Below are positions 26,673 to 35,650 of a stretch of DNA of 64,000 nt, piece by piece (positions within the stretch are counted from its first letter, which is position 1; each line of letters begins with the position of its first letter). Below the pieces are notes generated by a model. The model saw only the letters and a list, made by a program, of their open reading frames with translations, had not been told where the DNA came from and searched no databases. The stretch covers positions 107,563 through 171,562 of the forward strand of contig NZ_BCZS01000009.1 in the NCBI RefSeq assembly GCF_001598855.1, read 5' to 3'. This stretch comes from Pluralibacter gergoviae ATCC 33028 = NBRC 105706. GTDB lineage: Bacteria > Pseudomonadota > Gammaproteobacteria > Enterobacterales > Enterobacteriaceae. The translations under genes and the position numbers were made by a program.

Positions 26673-28751
26673 CTACACCAGCGCATCCTTATCAATTCCC
26701 AGCCGCTTCATGCGCGACAGCAGGGTAGTGCGCTTAAGCCCCAGCCTCTGCGCCGCGCCTTTCGGGCCGGAGACCACGCCGTTGCTCTCCTTCAGCACCC
26801 GGACGATCTGCTGGTATTCGTCTTCGCCGTCGCGCGGCGGCTCGGCGGCAGGGGCCGGGGCGGGGCGGCGGCTGATGCTCATCTCCGGCAGCGACAGCTG
26901 CAGCACGCTGCCGCGCGTCAGCAGCACGGCGCGCTCGATGACGTTTTCCAGCTCGCGCACGTTGCCTGGCCACTCCATGCTCGCCAGCTGGTGGAGGGTA
27001 TCCGCCGGAATGCTGTCTATCTGTCGTCCGAGGCGCCTGGCGATTTTGGCGGTGAAGGCCTTGACCAGCAGGGGAATGTCCTGCGGGCGCTCGCGCAGCG
27101 GCGGCAGGCAGATCGGGAAGACGTTGAGGCGGTAGTAGAGATCGCTGCGGAACTCGCGGTCCATCACCATCTTTTTCAGATCCCGGTTGGTGGCGGCGAT
27201 CAGCCGCACGTCGGTGCGGATCAGCTTATTGCTGCCGAGGCGCTCGAACTCCTGTTCCTGCAGCACGCGCAGCAGCTTGGGCTGCAGCTCCAGCGGCATA
27301 TCGCCCACTTCGTCGAGAAACAGCGAACTTTTATCCGCCAGCTCAAAGCGGCCGATGCGCTGGGCGCTGGCGCCGGTGAAGGCCCCGCGCTCGTGGCCGA
27401 ACAGATCGCTCTCCAGCAGCCCGGCGGGCATGGCGGCGCAGTTCATTTTGACCATCCGCCGCCGGTTACGGCCGCTGAGGTTGTGGATCGCTCGGGCAAA
27501 AAGCTCCTTGCCGGTGCCGGTTTCGCCGAGGATCAGCACGGTGCTGTCGCTCTGGGCCACCATCTCCACCTGGCGCAGCACGTTAGTGATAGCGTCGCTG
27601 CGCCCGATGATCTCCCCGAACTCGCCGTCGACGTTGTTCAGCTGTTCGGTCAGGGCAAGGTTCTCGTCCACCAGCCGCTCCTTCAGGCGGTGGATCTCCT
27701 GATAGGCCAGCGCGTTATCGACGGCAATCGACACGCGCTCGGCTATCTGGCGCAGCAGCCGCAGGTTGGCGGTGGTGAAGACCTTTTCATCGCACTGGGC
27801 CAGCTTCAGCACGCCGATCATGGTGTCGCCGGACATCAGCGGCAGCAGGCACAGGGTCTGGATCTTATTGCCCCAGATGCGGAACAGCATCCGCTCGTAG
27901 GGGGCCATGGCGTCATGCGCCTGCAGGTTGATGAGCAGCATCTCCTTGCTCTTGAATACCCGCTCGGACAGCGTGCCGCTCTCGTCGCACTCGGTGCGGT
28001 CGTGCACCGGGCTGTCCGCCTCCAGATAGTGGGAGGAGTAAACGCTGAGTTTGCCCTTGCGGCTGCTGCGCAGCGCCACGCTGATGGCGTCGATGCGAAA
28101 GTAGTGGTGGATCTCTTTCGCCACTTCGCCCACCAGCTCCTCGATGTCGAGGCGCGACAGCACGGCGTTAGTGATAGCCACCAGAATGCGGAAGTTATCG
28201 CGCTCGTGGCACAGCAGATCGTAGTCGACGTTGTTACTCATCCGGCTCTGGATCTGCTCGCTGACCACCGCCACGATTTGCGCCAGCATATGCAGGCGCT
28301 GGAGCTCTTTTTCGCTCCACGGCCGATCGTCGCGGCGGATAAACTCGCAGCCGCCGAAGATGCGGCCCTCGGCGGCCAGCGGCAGCAGGGCGTAATGGGC
28401 GAAGGCGGGATAGAGGCCGCCGTCCGCCAGCTGCGGCCAGGCTTCAACAAACTCTCCGGCGCGGCAGAGCAGGGTCTCCGGGCGCGACAGCAGGCGGCGC
28501 ACCGGTCCGTGGGCAAGGACAGTTTCATCCTCATACTCCACCGGCTCCGCGCTCTCATCGTGGGCGTAGTAGCGGGCGCGATGGTAGCCCGGCGTCCAGA
28601 GGATAATCGCCGCCCTGTCGGCCAGCGCGGCGCGCTTCACCAGGCCGGTGAGCGCGTGGCTGAGGCCGGTCAGATCCGGCTGCTGTAACAGCGTTCGGGT
28701 AATATCGAACAGCCCCTGCTGTCCGAGCTCGCCCATCGGGGTATATGACAT
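26673..28751 (-). CDS. fhlA: Formate hydrogenlyase transcriptional activator FhlA
   Basis: FhlA is a sigma-54 activator that senses formate and switches on the hyc, hyp and hydN-fdhF units. The 692-residue protein equals the E. coli length. It has two N-terminal GAF-like domains (to about 370), an AAA+ domain with [16 protein letters not shown], the sigma-54 contact loop GAFTGA and Walker B LFLDEVGD, and a C-terminal Fis-like helix-turn-helix (GAAQRLGLKRTTLLSRMKRLG). The start is the ATG of MSYTPMGEL. It lies 65 bases behind hypE, the same order as in E. coli. Confidence 0.97.
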   Translation of the reverse strand: MSYTPMGELGQQGLFDITRTLLQQPDLTGLSHALTGLVKRAALADRAAIILWTPGYHRARYYAHDESAEPVEYEDETVLAHGPVRRLLSRPETLLCRAGEFVEAWPQLADGGLYPAFAHYALLPLAAEGRIFGGCEFIRRDDRPWSEKELQRLHMLAQIVAVVSEQIQSRMSNNVDYDLLCHERDNFRILVAITNAVLSRLDIEELVGEVAKEIHHYFRIDAISVALRSSRKGKLSVYSSHYLEADSPVHDRTECDESGTLSERVFKSKEMLLINLQAHDAMAPYERMLFRIWGNKIQTLCLLPLMSGDTMIGVLKLAQCDEKVFTTANLRLLRQIAERVSIAVDNALAYQEIHRLKERLVDENLALTEQLNNVDGEFGEIIGRSDAITNVLRQVEMVAQSDSTVLILGETGTGKELFARAIHNLSGRNRRRMVKMNCAAMPAGLLESDLFGHERGAFTGASAQRIGRFELADKSSLFLDEVGDMPLELQPKLLRVLQEQEFERLGSNKLIRTDVRLIAATNRDLKKMVMDREFRSDLYYRLNVFPICLPPLRERPQDIPLLVKAFTAKIARRLGRQIDSIPADTLHQLASMEWPGNVRELENVIERAVLLTRGSVLQLSLPEMSISRRPAPAPAAEPPRDGEDEYQQIVRVLKESNGVVSGPKGAAQRLGLKRTTLLSRMKRLGIDKDALV

Positions 28752-28816
28752 TGCAATTGTCCACAAGCGCCGGCGGTGCGGCGCAAAAAAAGAGATTTAA
28801 TAATAGTAAATCGTGC

Positions 28817-29827
28817 TCAGCAGATGCGCGGCAGCGGCTCTGCGTGAGGTAAATCAAGCGTGCGTTTAATACCGTAGAGTCCGTTAAGGCGTACGCCGGG
28901 TTTTGCTACCACGTCGCCAATCAGCGCCGCGTCGCGCCCCAGCGGATGGGCGCGCAGCCGGGCCAGCGCTTCACCGGCGCAGGCGCTGTCGACGCCAATC
29001 ACCAGCTTGCCCTCGTTGGCAAAGTTGAGGGCGTCCAGCCCCAACAGCTCGCAGACGCCGCGCACCGCCGGTTTCAGCGGCAGCGCCGCTTCGTTAATTT
29101 CAATCCCGCAGCCGCTGGCGGCGGCAAACTCGTGGGCCACGGCGTTGACGCCGCCGCGGGTGGCGTCGCGCAGCGCCTTCACGCCGGGAATATCGCGCAG
29201 GGTCTGGATCAGCGGCGTCAGCACCGCGCAGTCGCTGGCCAGCTCCCCCTCCAGGCCCAGCCCTTCGCGCAGATTAAGGATCGCCGCGCCGTGATCGCCG
29301 AGGGTGCCGGACACCAGCAGCACGTCGCCCGCCGCCAGCCGCTGCGCGCCCCAGTGGATCTCCGCCGGAATGGCGCCGATGCCGGCGGTATTGATAAACA
29401 GCTTATCGACGCCGCCGCGCGGCACCACCTTGGTGTCGCCGGTAACGATGGCGATCCCGGCCTCGCGCGCGGTCTGCGCCATGCTCGTCACCACCTGCTC
29501 CAGCAGGGCCATCTCCAGACCCTCTTCGATGATAAAGCCGCAGGAGAGGTACTCCGGCAGCGCGCCGCTCACCGCCACGTCGTTGGCGGTGCCGCACACC
29601 GCCAGCTTGCCGATGTTGCCGCCGGGAAAGAACAGCGGATCGATGACGTAGCTGTCGGTGGAGAACGCCAGCCGGTCGCCGCGGGCGGTCAGCGCCGCGA
29701 GGCTCAGGCGGGCCTGATCTTCCTGCTCTGCCAGCCACGGATTGTCAAACGCCTGCATAAACAGGTCGTTAATCAGCTGCTGCATGGCCTGGCCGCCGCT
29801 GCCGTGGGCTATCTGGATACTCTTCAT
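28817..29827 (-). CDS. hypE: Hydrogenase maturation protein HypE
   Basis: HypE dehydrates the thiocarboxamide that HypF attaches to its C-terminal Cys, giving the cyanide ligand of the [NiFe] site. The 336-residue protein is of the AIR synthase (PurM) type and ends in PRIC, the required Cys. N-terminal GSGGQAMQQLI and VVTGDTKVV segments are intact. It overlaps hypD by 4 bases, and the start ATG is fixed by the family length. Confidence 0.97.
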   Translation of the reverse strand: MKSIQIAHGSGGQAMQQLINDLFMQAFDNPWLAEQEDQARLSLAALTARGDRLAFSTDSYVIDPLFFPGGNIGKLAVCGTANDVAVSGALPEYLSCGFIIEEGLEMALLEQVVTSMAQTAREAGIAIVTGDTKVVPRGGVDKLFINTAGIGAIPAEIHWGAQRLAAGDVLLVSGTLGDHGAAILNLREGLGLEGELASDCAVLTPLIQTLRDIPGVKALRDATRGGVNAVAHEFAAASGCGIEINEAALPLKPAVRGVCELLGLDALNFANEGKLVIGVDSACAGEALARLRAHPLGRDAALIGDVVAKPGVRLNGLYGIKRTLDLPHAEPLPRIC

Positions 29828-30960
29828 TGGCTGTTTTCCTGGCTGTGATTTTCCTGACTGCGATACTGATACCAGGCGGCGCACGCGCCCTCGGAGGAGA
29901 CCATCAGCGCGCCGAAGGCGCTCTGCGGATTGCAGGTGCTGCCAAACAGCGGGCACTGGTGCGGCTTGCAGCGCCCGGTCAGCACCTCGCCGCAGCGGGC
30001 GCGCGGATCGTCGCAGGCCGCCTGCGGCGCCGGGCGAAAGTGCGCTTCGGCGTCAAACTGCTGATAGGGCGCGGTCAGCCGCACCCCGGAGTCTTCAATC
30101 AGCCCCAGCCCGCGCCACTCGCTGTCGCCGGTGACGGTAAACACCTCGGCGATGGCGGCCTGCGCCAGCCGGTTGCCGTCGTCCGGCACCACGCGGCGGT
30201 ACTGGTTTTCGACCCGGCTGCGGTGCGCTATTTTCTGCTCAACCAGCATGCTGACGCCTTGCAGTAGATCAAGGGGTTCAAATCCAGCCACCACTAAAGG
30301 CCGCTGATAGTCGTCGCTGATGAAAGTATAGGCTTCGGTGCCGATCACCATGCTGACGTGTCCGGGGGCGAGGAACGCGTCGATGGCGTTGTCCGGCTGC
30401 TCCAGCAGGCTTTTCAGCGTCGGGATAAGCGTGATGTGCTGGCAGAAAAAGAAGAAGTTCTCCACCGCCAGCCGCTTCGCCTGCTGCAGGGTGATGGCGG
30501 TGGCGGGCATGGTGGTCTCAAACCCCAGGCCGAAAAACACCACTTTGCGGTCCGGGTTCTGCTGCGCCAGCTTGAGGGCGTCCATCGGCGAATAGACGAT
30601 GCGCACATCGGCGCCGCGCGCTTTCGCCTGCATCAGCGAGCCGCTGCGCCCCGGCACCCGCATCGCGTCGCCGAAGGTGCAGAAAATCACCTCGGGGCGG
30701 GCGGCAATCTCGTTACAGGTATCGATCCGGCCCATCGGCAGGACGCACACCGGGCAGCCGGGGCCGTGGATAAATTCGATGTTCTCCGGCAGCAGCTGGT
30801 CGAGGCCAAACTTAAAGATGGCGTGGGTATGGCCGCCGCACACCTCCATAATGCGCAGCGGTCGCGCGGCGGTATAGTCCAGCAGGGCCGCGCGCTGCTT
30901 CAGACGGGCGATAAGTTTCATTACCTGCTCCGGGGCGCGGTACTCGTCAACGAAGCGCAT
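29824..30960 (-). CDS. hypD: Hydrogenase maturation scaffold HypD
   Basis: HypD is a [4Fe-4S] protein that, with HypC, holds the Fe atom while CN and CO are added. The 378-residue protein contains VCGGHTHAIFK (active Cys), HGPGCPVCVLP and the C-terminal cluster motifs RCGEVLTGRCKPHQCPLFG and CNPQSAFGALMVS. It lies between hypE (4-base overlap) and hypC (2-base gap). Length is close to the E. coli protein. Confidence 0.97.
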   Translation of the reverse strand: MRFVDEYRAPEQVMKLIARLKQRAALLDYTAARPLRIMEVCGGHTHAIFKFGLDQLLPENIEFIHGPGCPVCVLPMGRIDTCNEIAARPEVIFCTFGDAMRVPGRSGSLMQAKARGADVRIVYSPMDALKLAQQNPDRKVVFFGLGFETTMPATAITLQQAKRLAVENFFFFCQHITLIPTLKSLLEQPDNAIDAFLAPGHVSMVIGTEAYTFISDDYQRPLVVAGFEPLDLLQGVSMLVEQKIAHRSRVENQYRRVVPDDGNRLAQAAIAEVFTVTGDSEWRGLGLIEDSGVRLTAPYQQFDAEAHFRPAPQAACDDPRARCGEVLTGRCKPHQCPLFGSTCNPQSAFGALMVSSEGACAAWYQYRSQENHSQENSQ

Positions 30961-30962
30961 GG

Positions 30963-31232
30963 CTACTCCTCGCCGTAGAGCAGAGCGCCGACGTCCGGTT
31001 CGACCTCAAACATGTTTTGCAGCGCCGCCAGCGTATCCCGCGCCTCGGCTTCATTAATCACGCTCATGGCGAAGCCGACGTGGACCAGCACCCACTGGCC
31101 GAGGCGCGGCTCGCCTTGCTCATCGCAGGCGCCGACCAGCGTCAGGTCAACGTCGCGCTGGATGCCGCAGACGTCCACCTTCGCCAGATTGCCGTCGATA
31201 CGGGCGATCTGCCCCGGAATGCCTATGCACAT
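30963..31232 (-). CDS. hypC: Hydrogenase assembly chaperone HypC
   Basis: HypC binds the precursor of the large subunit HycE and, with HypD, delivers the Fe(CN)2CO unit. The 89-residue protein begins MCIGIPGQI, where Cys2 is the functional residue, which sets the start at 31232. It overlaps the end of hypB by 10 bases. It has the usual beta-barrel motif [14 protein letters not shown]. Confidence 0.97.
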   Translation of the reverse strand: MCIGIPGQIARIDGNLAKVDVCGIQRDVDLTLVGACDEQGEPRLGQWVLVHVGFAMSVINEAEARDTLAALQNMFEVEPDVGALLYGEE

Positions 31233-32095
31233 TGCTGCGCCTCCAGCCAGTTCAGCCACTGCTCCATGCCGTCGCCTTTGGTGGCGCTGACCGGCAGGAT
31301 CTCAATCTCCGGGTTGACCGCCCGGGCGTTGGCGATGCAGGCCTCGACGTCGAAATCGAGATAGGGCAGCAGATCGACCTTGTTGAGCAGCATCAGCGAC
31401 GCGGCGGCGAACATGTGCGGGTACTTGAGCGGCTTATCTTCGCCCTCGGTGACCGAGAGTACCGCCACCTTGTGGCGCTCGCCGAGGTCAAAGCTCGCCG
31501 GGCACACCAGGTTGCCGACGTTTTCAATAAACAGAATGCCGCCGTCGTCCAGCGGCAGGCGCGGCGCGGCGTCGGCGATCATCTGCGCGTCGAGATGGCA
31601 GCCCTTGCCGGTGTTGACCTGAATCGCCGGGGTGCCGGTGGCGCGGATGCGCGCAGCGTCGTTGACCGTCTGCTGGTCGCCCTCAATCACCGCGCAGGCG
31701 GTGTTGCCCTTCAGGCGCAGCAGGGTTTCGCTCAGCAGGGTGGTTTTGCCGGAGCCGGGGCTGGAGACCAGATTGAGCACCAGCTGGCGCGAGGCGAGGA
31801 AGCGGGCGCGGTTGCGCTCCGCGATCCGGTTGTTCTTATCGAGAACGTCAATTTCCACTTCCAGCATCTTGCGCTGGCTGATGCCCGGCGCGTGGGTGCC
31901 CGCGTCGCCGCGGCCGTAGTGCAGATCGCCCTCGGCGGAGCGCTCGGGGCTGAAGTCGGGATGTTTAATGCCGATAATGCGGATCGCCGGACGCGAGGCT
32001 GGCGCAAACGGCGCGCTGCGAAAGGCGGAGTGCGGGTTGTGCTCGTCGCCTTCAATATAACGGTTGCCGTCGGCGCAGCCGCAGGTAGTACACAT
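31223..32095 (-). CDS. hypB: Hydrogenase nickel insertion GTPase HypB
   Basis: HypB is a GTPase that works with HypA to load nickel into HycE. The 290-residue protein starts with the high-affinity nickel motif CTTCGC. P-loop [11 protein letters not shown] lies near residue 112, and the second metal site is CHLDAQM near residue 166, followed by ENVGNLVCP. It lacks a His-rich stretch, as in E. coli HypB, so storage of nickel is not expected. Confidence 0.97.
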   Translation of the reverse strand: MCTTCGCADGNRYIEGDEHNPHSAFRSAPFAPASRPAIRIIGIKHPDFSPERSAEGDLHYGRGDAGTHAPGISQRKMLEVEIDVLDKNNRIAERNRARFLASRQLVLNLVSSPGSGKTTLLSETLLRLKGNTACAVIEGDQQTVNDAARIRATGTPAIQVNTGKGCHLDAQMIADAAPRLPLDDGGILFIENVGNLVCPASFDLGERHKVAVLSVTEGEDKPLKYPHMFAAASLMLLNKVDLLPYLDFDVEACIANARAVNPEIEILPVSATKGDGMEQWLNWLEAQQCA

Positions 32096-32098
32096 AAT

Positions 32099-32449
32099 TT
32101 ACTCCTCAGAAATCTCAATTCGCCGGATCTGCATACCGTCGTCGGCCACGATCCGTAATTCGCCGCTGCCGCACTGCGGGCAGCGCCGGACGTGCTGCGA
32201 CAGCAGATGGACGTACTCCCGGCAGGCGGGGCACCAGCACTCGGCCCGCTCCTCTTCAATATGCAGCGCGGCGCCTTCGGCCACCGTGCCCCGGCAGACC
32301 AGCTCGAAGCAGAAGGTGAGGGCGGCGGGTTCCACGCAGGAGAAGGCGCCGACCTTCAGCCAGACGCCGGTAACCCGGCGGGCGCCGTTCTGCGCCGCCT
32401 GCTGCTCAATAATTTCCAGCGCGCGCTGGCAGAGGGTGATTTCGTGCAT
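32099..32449 (-). CDS. hypA: Hydrogenase nickel chaperone HypA
   Basis: HypA binds nickel through its N-terminus (MHEITLC, with His2) and carries a zinc ribbon from CWCPAC and CPQCGS (about residues 73-95). The protein is 116 residues, the family length. It is the first gene of hypABCDE-fhlA, divergent from hycA, and a sigma-54 promoter is visible just upstream. Confidence 0.97.
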   Translation of the reverse strand: MHEITLCQRALEIIEQQAAQNGARRVTGVWLKVGAFSCVEPAALTFCFELVCRGTVAEGAALHIEEERAECWCPACREYVHLLSQHVRRCPQCGSGELRIVADDGMQIRRIEISEE

Positions 32450-32479
32450 GTTGCCTCCGGAGGGATGTACCGGCGTAAA

Positions 32480-32496
32480 TGCAATAATAATGCCAG
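32480..32496 (-). promoter_or_regulatory. Sigma-54 promoter of hypA
   Basis: On the minus strand the bases read TGGCATTATTATTGC, an excellent -24 GG / -12 GC element with 10 bases between the dinucleotides. It points into hypA. Confidence 0.9.
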
Positions 32497-32522
32497 GTAT
32501 AAAGAGGCCGGATATTCAAAAC

Positions 32523-32565
32523 TGTCGATGTCGACGTCACAATGACGAAAATGACATGTCGTAAA
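32523..32565. promoter_or_regulatory. Candidate FhlA binding region between hypA and hycA
   Basis: Repeated TGTCG and TGACR motifs occur here: TGTCGATGTCGACGTCA, then ATGACGAAAATGACATGTCGT. The GACGAAAATGAC core resembles cores upstream of hydN and between hycA and hycB. It lies 27-70 bases from both sigma-54 promoters, the usual place for FhlA upstream activating sequences. Confidence 0.65.
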
Positions 32566-32611
32566 CAGCCGGTGTGAGGTTTATTTTTGTTTTAAATCAA
32601 TAAATTAAAAA

Positions 32612-32629
32612 TTGGCATAGAAAGTGCTT
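32612..32629 (+). promoter_or_regulatory. Sigma-54 promoter of hycA
   Basis: TTGGCATAGAAAGTGCTT has GG and GC with 10 bases between them, matching the -24/-12 pattern. Transcription should start near 32639, 25 bases before hycA. Confidence 0.88.
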
Positions 32630-32663
32630 ATCCGGCATAACGTTTAAAACCGGATACGCTGAA

Positions 32664-33125
32664 ATGACCATTTGGGAAATGAGTGAAAAGGCGGACTACA
32701 TCGCCGACCGCCATCGCCGCCAGCAGAAGCTGTGGCACAGCTACTGCAATTCGCTGGTTCAGGGCATAACCCTCTCTAAAGCCCGCCTGCATCACGCCGT
32801 GAGCGGCGCCCCGTCAGAAGGGGTGAGCTTCGTGCTGTTCGAGCACTTCATTATTCACGTGACGCTCGATGCCGGCTTCAACAGCCACACCATCCACTAC
32901 AGCCTTGCAACCCGCGACGGTGACGAGCGTCAGCCGATTGGCCAGGCGCATCTCGGCAGCGACGGCACCGTTGACGACGGCGTCAACTGCCACGACCGCG
33001 AGCAGGTGCTGGCCCACTATCTCGACAAAATTGAACCGGTTTATCAGCGCCTGTATGACGCGCTTGAGAACGATCGTCCGGTACGCCTGGCGCAGCTGAT
33101 GTCAGAGCGGGTGGAACATGCCTGA
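32664..33125 (+). CDS. hycA: FHL regulatory protein HycA (FhlA antagonist)
   Basis: HycA counteracts FhlA and so limits formate hydrogenlyase expression. The 153-residue protein follows E. coli HycA from MTIWE to the end, including YCNSLVQGITLSKARLHHA. There is no known enzymatic domain. It is the first gene of the hyc operon, and a gap of 87 bases with repeated activator-like sites separates it from hycB. Confidence 0.95.
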   Translation: MTIWEMSEKADYIADRHRRQQKLWHSYCNSLVQGITLSKARLHHAVSGAPSEGVSFVLFEHFIIHVTLDAGFNSHTIHYSLATRDGDERQPIGQAHLGSDGTVDDGVNCHDREQVLAHYLDKIEPVYQRLYDALENDRPVRLAQLMSERVEHA

Positions 33126-33149
33126 ATACCGCCGCGAGGTGGCGATAAG

Positions 33150-33192
33150 CGTCAAAAATGACGATTTCGCCGCCTGTTTCGTCAAAAATGAC
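33150..33192. promoter_or_regulatory. Two identical FhlA-site-like repeats between hycA and hycB
   Basis: CGTCAAAAATGAC occurs at 33150-33162 and again at 33180-33192, exactly 30 bases or about three DNA turns apart. E. coli has an FhlA site in the same gap. The AAAAATGAC core recurs upstream of hydN at 43372. Confidence 0.72.
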
Positions 33193-33212
33193 CGTCACCA
33201 GAGGATTGCCCG

Positions 33213-33818
33213 GTGAACCGTTTTGTAATTGCTGACTCCTCCGTCTGCATCGGCTGCCGCACCTGCGAAGCCGCCTGCTCAGAGAACCATCGCCAGCACG
33301 GCCTGCAGTCGATGCCGCGCCTGCGGGTGGTGAGAAACGATCGAGAATCCGCGCCGCAGTTGTGCCACCACTGCGAAGACGCGCCCTGTGCCGGGGTTTG
33401 CCCGGTTAACGCCATTACCCGCGTCGACGGCGCGGTGCAGCTCAACGAGAGCCTGTGCGTCAGCTGCAAGCTGTGCGGCATCGCCTGCCCGTTCGGGGCT
33501 ATCGAGTTCAGCGGCAGCCGCCCGCTGGATATTCCCGCCAACGCCAATACGCCGAAGGCGCTGCCCGCGCCGCCGGCGCCCGCCCGCGTCAGCGGCTTTC
33601 TCGACTGGGTGCCCGGCGTGCGCGCCGTAGCGGTGAAGTGCGACCTGTGCCAGTTCGACGACCAGGGGCCCGCCTGTGTGCGCACCTGTCCGACTAAGGC
33701 CCTGCTGCTGGTGGATATCCGCGATATCGACCAGGCGAGCAGGCGCAAGCGTGAAATGAACATCATGACCGACTACGGCGATCTGTCGCTGCTGCAGTCG
33801 CCGGGCGGGGAGGCATAA
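33213..33818 (+). CDS. hycB: FHL electron transfer Fe-S subunit HycB
   Basis: HycB passes electrons from formate dehydrogenase-H to the hydrogenase. The 201-residue ferredoxin-type protein has four [4Fe-4S] Cys clusters: CIGCRTCEAAC, CHHCEDAPCAGVCP, CVSCKLCGIACP and CDLCQFDDQGPACVRTCP. The start is GTGAACCG-linked ATG at 33213. Its stop overlaps the ATG of hycC. Linker residues 105-125 are Pro/Ala-rich. Confidence 0.96.
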   Translation: MNRFVIADSSVCIGCRTCEAACSENHRQHGLQSMPRLRVVRNDRESAPQLCHHCEDAPCAGVCPVNAITRVDGAVQLNESLCVSCKLCGIACPFGAIEFSGSRPLDIPANANTPKALPAPPAPARVSGFLDWVPGVRAVAVKCDLCQFDDQGPACVRTCPTKALLLVDIRDIDQASRRKREMNIMTDYGDLSLLQSPGGEA

Positions 33819-35650
33819 TGACCGTTCTGACTCTGATTAATAGCGCCGCGGGCATTTTTACCGCTGCGGCGCTGCTGGCCTGGCTGCTGAGCTTTAGCAA
33901 AACCCTCAGCGGCCTGGCCGCGGGCCTGGGCGGCATGGCCGCCAGCCTGTGCGCGGCGTCTGCCGGGCTGACCGCGCTGCTGAACGCGGCGGCGGTGACC
34001 GGCGAAATGCCGATCGTCCACCACCTTATCCAACTGACCCCGCTCAACGCAGTATGGCTGCTAACCCTCGGCCTGTGCGGCCTGTTCGTCAGTCTGTATA
34101 ACATCGACTGGCATCGTCACCCGCAGGTGAAGTGCAACGGCGGCCTGCTCAATCTGCTGCTGGCCGCCGCCACCTGCGCGGTGGTTGCCGGTAGTCTCGG
34201 CGGGCTGGTGGTGATGGCCGAGATCATGGCCCTCTGCGCGGCGTTCCTCACCGGCTGCGCGCAGTCCGGCAAGCTGTGGTTTGCGCTGGGGCGTCTCGGC
34301 ACGCTGCTGCTGGTCATCGCCTGCTGGCTGACCTGGCAGCGCTACGGCACCCTCGAACTGGCCGAGCTGAATCTGCAGATGCGCATCCTGCCGCTCGGGT
34401 CCGACATCTGGCTACCGGGCGTCATCGGCTTCGGCCTGCTGGCGGGGATCATCCCGCTGCACGGCTGGGTGCCGCAGGCCCACGCCAGCGCCAGCGCCCC
34501 GGCGGCGGCAATTTTTTCCGGCGTGGTGATGAAGGTTGGCCTGCTCGGTGTGCTCACCTTCTCCCTGCTCGGCGGCCGCCCGCCGCTGTGGTGGGGCATC
34601 GCCCTGCTGGTGCTGGGTGCCATCACCGCCTTCGTCGGCGGCCTGTACGCCCTGATGGAGCACAACATCCAGCGTCTGCTGGCCTACCACACCCTGGAGA
34701 ACATCGGCATTATCCTGCTCGGCCTCGGCGCGGGCGTTACCGGCGTGGCGCTGCACCAGCCGGCGCTGATTGCGCTGGGCATGGTCGGCGGTCTCTATCA
34801 TCTGATTAACCACACGCTGTTTAAAACCACGCTGTTTCTCGGCGCGGGTAGCATCTGGTTCCGCACCGGCCACCGCGATATCGAGAAGCTGGGCGGCATC
34901 GGTAAGCGGATGCCGGTGATTGCGCTGTCGATGCTGGTGGGCCTGATGGCGATGGCGGCCCTGCCGCCGCTTAATGGTTTTGCCGGGGAGTGGGTTATCT
35001 ATCAGGCCTTCTTCCGCCTGAGCAGCAGCGGCGGCTTCGTCGGCCACCTTATCGGGCCGCTGCTGGCGGTGGGGCTGGCGATTACCGGCGCGCTGGCGGT
35101 GATGTGCATGGCGAAAGTCTACGGCGTTACCTTCCTCGGCGCCCCGCGTACCAAAGAGGCGGAGAGTGCCTGCTGCGCGCCGCTGCTGATGGCTATTAGT
35201 ACCGTCGCGCTGGCCGTTTGCTGCGTTATCGGCGGCGTGGCCGCGCCGTGGCTGCTGCCGCTGCTCGGCAACGCCGTCCCGCTGCCGCTGCGCACCGCCA
35301 GCACCGTGGTTTCCCAGCCGATGATTACCCTGCTGCTGATTGCCGCAACGCTGCTGCCGTTCCTGATTGCCGCCCTGATGAAGGGCGACCGCCTGCCTAA
35401 CCGCACGCGCGGCAAGGCGTGGGTCTGCGGCTACGATCACGAGCAGTCGATGGTGATCACCGCCCACGGCTTTGCCATGCCTGTCAAAGAGGCCTTTGCC
35501 CCGGTAATGGCCCTGCGCAGGCACCTGAACCCGGTGCGCTGGGTGCCGGGCTGGCAGAGCGCCGCCGCTCCCGGCCTGCTGCGCGGCATCGCGCTGATTG
35601 AGCTGGCGGTGCTGGTTGTGATTGTCGTTTCCCGAGGAGCCGGATTATGA
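33818..35650 (+). CDS. hycC: FHL membrane subunit HycC (antiporter-like)
   Basis: HycC is the large membrane-arm protein related to complex I antiporter subunits (NuoL/M/N) and may move ions. The 610-residue protein has about 14-16 hydrophobic helices. Typical features include HGWVPQAHASASAPAAAIFSG, ALMEHNIQRLLAYHTLENIG and the broken-helix region around HLINHTLFKTTLFLGAGS with Lys. It overlaps hycB by 1 base and hycD by 4. Confidence 0.96.
   Translation: MTVLTLINSAAGIFTAAALLAWLLSFSKTLSGLAAGLGGMAASLCAASAGLTALLNAAAVTGEMPIVHHLIQLTPLNAVWLLTLGLCGLFVSLYNIDWHRHPQVKCNGGLLNLLLAAATCAVVAGSLGGLVVMAEIMALCAAFLTGCAQSGKLWFALGRLGTLLLVIACWLTWQRYGTLELAELNLQMRILPLGSDIWLPGVIGFGLLAGIIPLHGWVPQAHASASAPAAAIFSGVVMKVGLLGVLTFSLLGGRPPLWWGIALLVLGAITAFVGGLYALMEHNIQRLLAYHTLENIGIILLGLGAGVTGVALHQPALIALGMVGGLYHLINHTLFKTTLFLGAGSIWFRTGHRDIEKLGGIGKRMPVIALSMLVGLMAMAALPPLNGFAGEWVIYQAFFRLSSSGGFVGHLIGPLLAVGLAITGALAVMCMAKVYGVTFLGAPRTKEAESACCAPLLMAISTVALAVCCVIGGVAAPWLLPLLGNAVPLPLRTASTVVSQPMITLLLIAATLLPFLIAALMKGDRLPNRTRGKAWVCGYDHEQSMVITAHGFAMPVKEAFAPVMALRRHLNPVRWVPGWQSAAAPGLLRGIALIELAVLVVIVVSRGAGL

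Noticed and set aside
26624..26695. A TTG-initiated N-terminal extension of the molbindin
   Set aside because: It overlaps the fhlA end, lacks a ribosome site and is not part of the Mop fold; GGAGG precedes the later ATG.
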